A stretch of 12,799 bases of DNA, from the NCBI GenBank assembly GCA_947589165.1, contig CANQCH010000020.1:1-12799 (forward strand). Direction: 5' to 3'. A program made the position numbers and the translations under genes. Within the stretch, counting starts at the first letter, position 1, and every line of letters starts with the position of its first letter. Of the stretch, positions 12,716 through 12,799 are shown in pieces. The notes beneath the pieces are model-generated. The model saw nothing but the letters and a program-made list of their open reading frames with translations, made no database searches and was not told where the DNA came from. The stretch is from an uncultured Bacilli bacterium (lineage in GTDB: Bacteria; Bacillota_I; Bacilli_A; RF39; UBA660).

Positions 12716-12799
12716 ATTTACGGTTAGTGTCAAGAATTTTAAGGAAAAAAATAAAAAATAAACCAAAAAAAGATAAAAAAATAAGAATAAAGTAAAAAA
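12716..12799. other. A-rich non-coding edge of the window
   Basis: No reading frame or hairpin is seen. The plus strand is dominated by A runs. A TTGACA on the minus strand (12728-12733) has only TAATCA at the right spacing, so it is not called as a promoter; it could be a second, weak start for the HEPN gene. Confidence 0.4.

Noticed and set aside
12728..12733. TTGACA on the minus strand upstream of the HEPN gene as its main -35.
   Set aside because: At 17 bp the -10 would be TAATCA, far worse than the extended TGATATAAT closer to the gene.
1..12799. tRNA, rRNA, riboswitch or CRISPR array.
   Set aside because: No cloverleaf, GC-rich RNA block or regularly spaced repeat was seen, and intergenic gaps are too short for riboswitches.

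Overview
The window is AT-rich, and apart from one fragment at the left edge every gene lies on the minus strand. Strong AGGAGG-type ribosome sites, classical lipoboxes and intrinsic terminators point to a low-GC Gram-positive. Trp is encoded by TGG throughout, and TGA acts as a stop (end of the WG-repeat gene), so the code is the standard bacterial one and not the Mycoplasma code. The gene content fits an uncultured gut Bacilli/Firmicutes lineage; that placement is inference. No RNA gene, IS element or CRISPR array was found.

Layout, left to right (transcription runs right to left). (1) 1-3480, surface and small proteins: the 3' end of a plus-strand gene, a membrane-anchored extracellular protein, a two-TM peptide with a lipoprotein, a one-TM peptide with a flavin-reductase-fold protein, and a lipoprotein built of Cys-containing repeats. 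(2) 3479-4472: a soluble protein of unknown function with a four-TM protein. (3) 4571-8500: three short transcription units, namely an unknown 129-aa protein; a mini SepF-like protein followed by a GyrI-like/DUF6994-like fusion; and a WG-repeat protein followed by a WYL regulator. Each of the three promoters has the same element, TTTT(G/A)TGACCA, exactly 6 nt upstream of its -35. I read this as a small regulon, possibly run by the WYL protein, and it is the best candidate here for an undescribed system. (4) 8524-9778: one decayed gene, Bro-N joined in frame to RhuM and then Fic, broken by five indels. (5) 9946-10647: an XRE regulator with a membrane anchor and a Cys-bearing outer domain. (6) 10816-12667: a two-gene unit with a 468-aa protein carrying two HEPN-type RNxxxH motifs, and a NUDIX gene with a one-base frameshift. 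The HEPN promoter and the Bro/RhuM/Fic promoter are nearly identical.

Blocks 4-6 look like an accessory, defence-type region with active gene decay. Block 1 looks like ordinary cell-surface genes. Across seven predicted promoters the ribosome site starts 6-7 nt after the -10, which predicts mRNA leaders of only about 10-16 nt. All functional calls are from reading the sequence; no database search was run.
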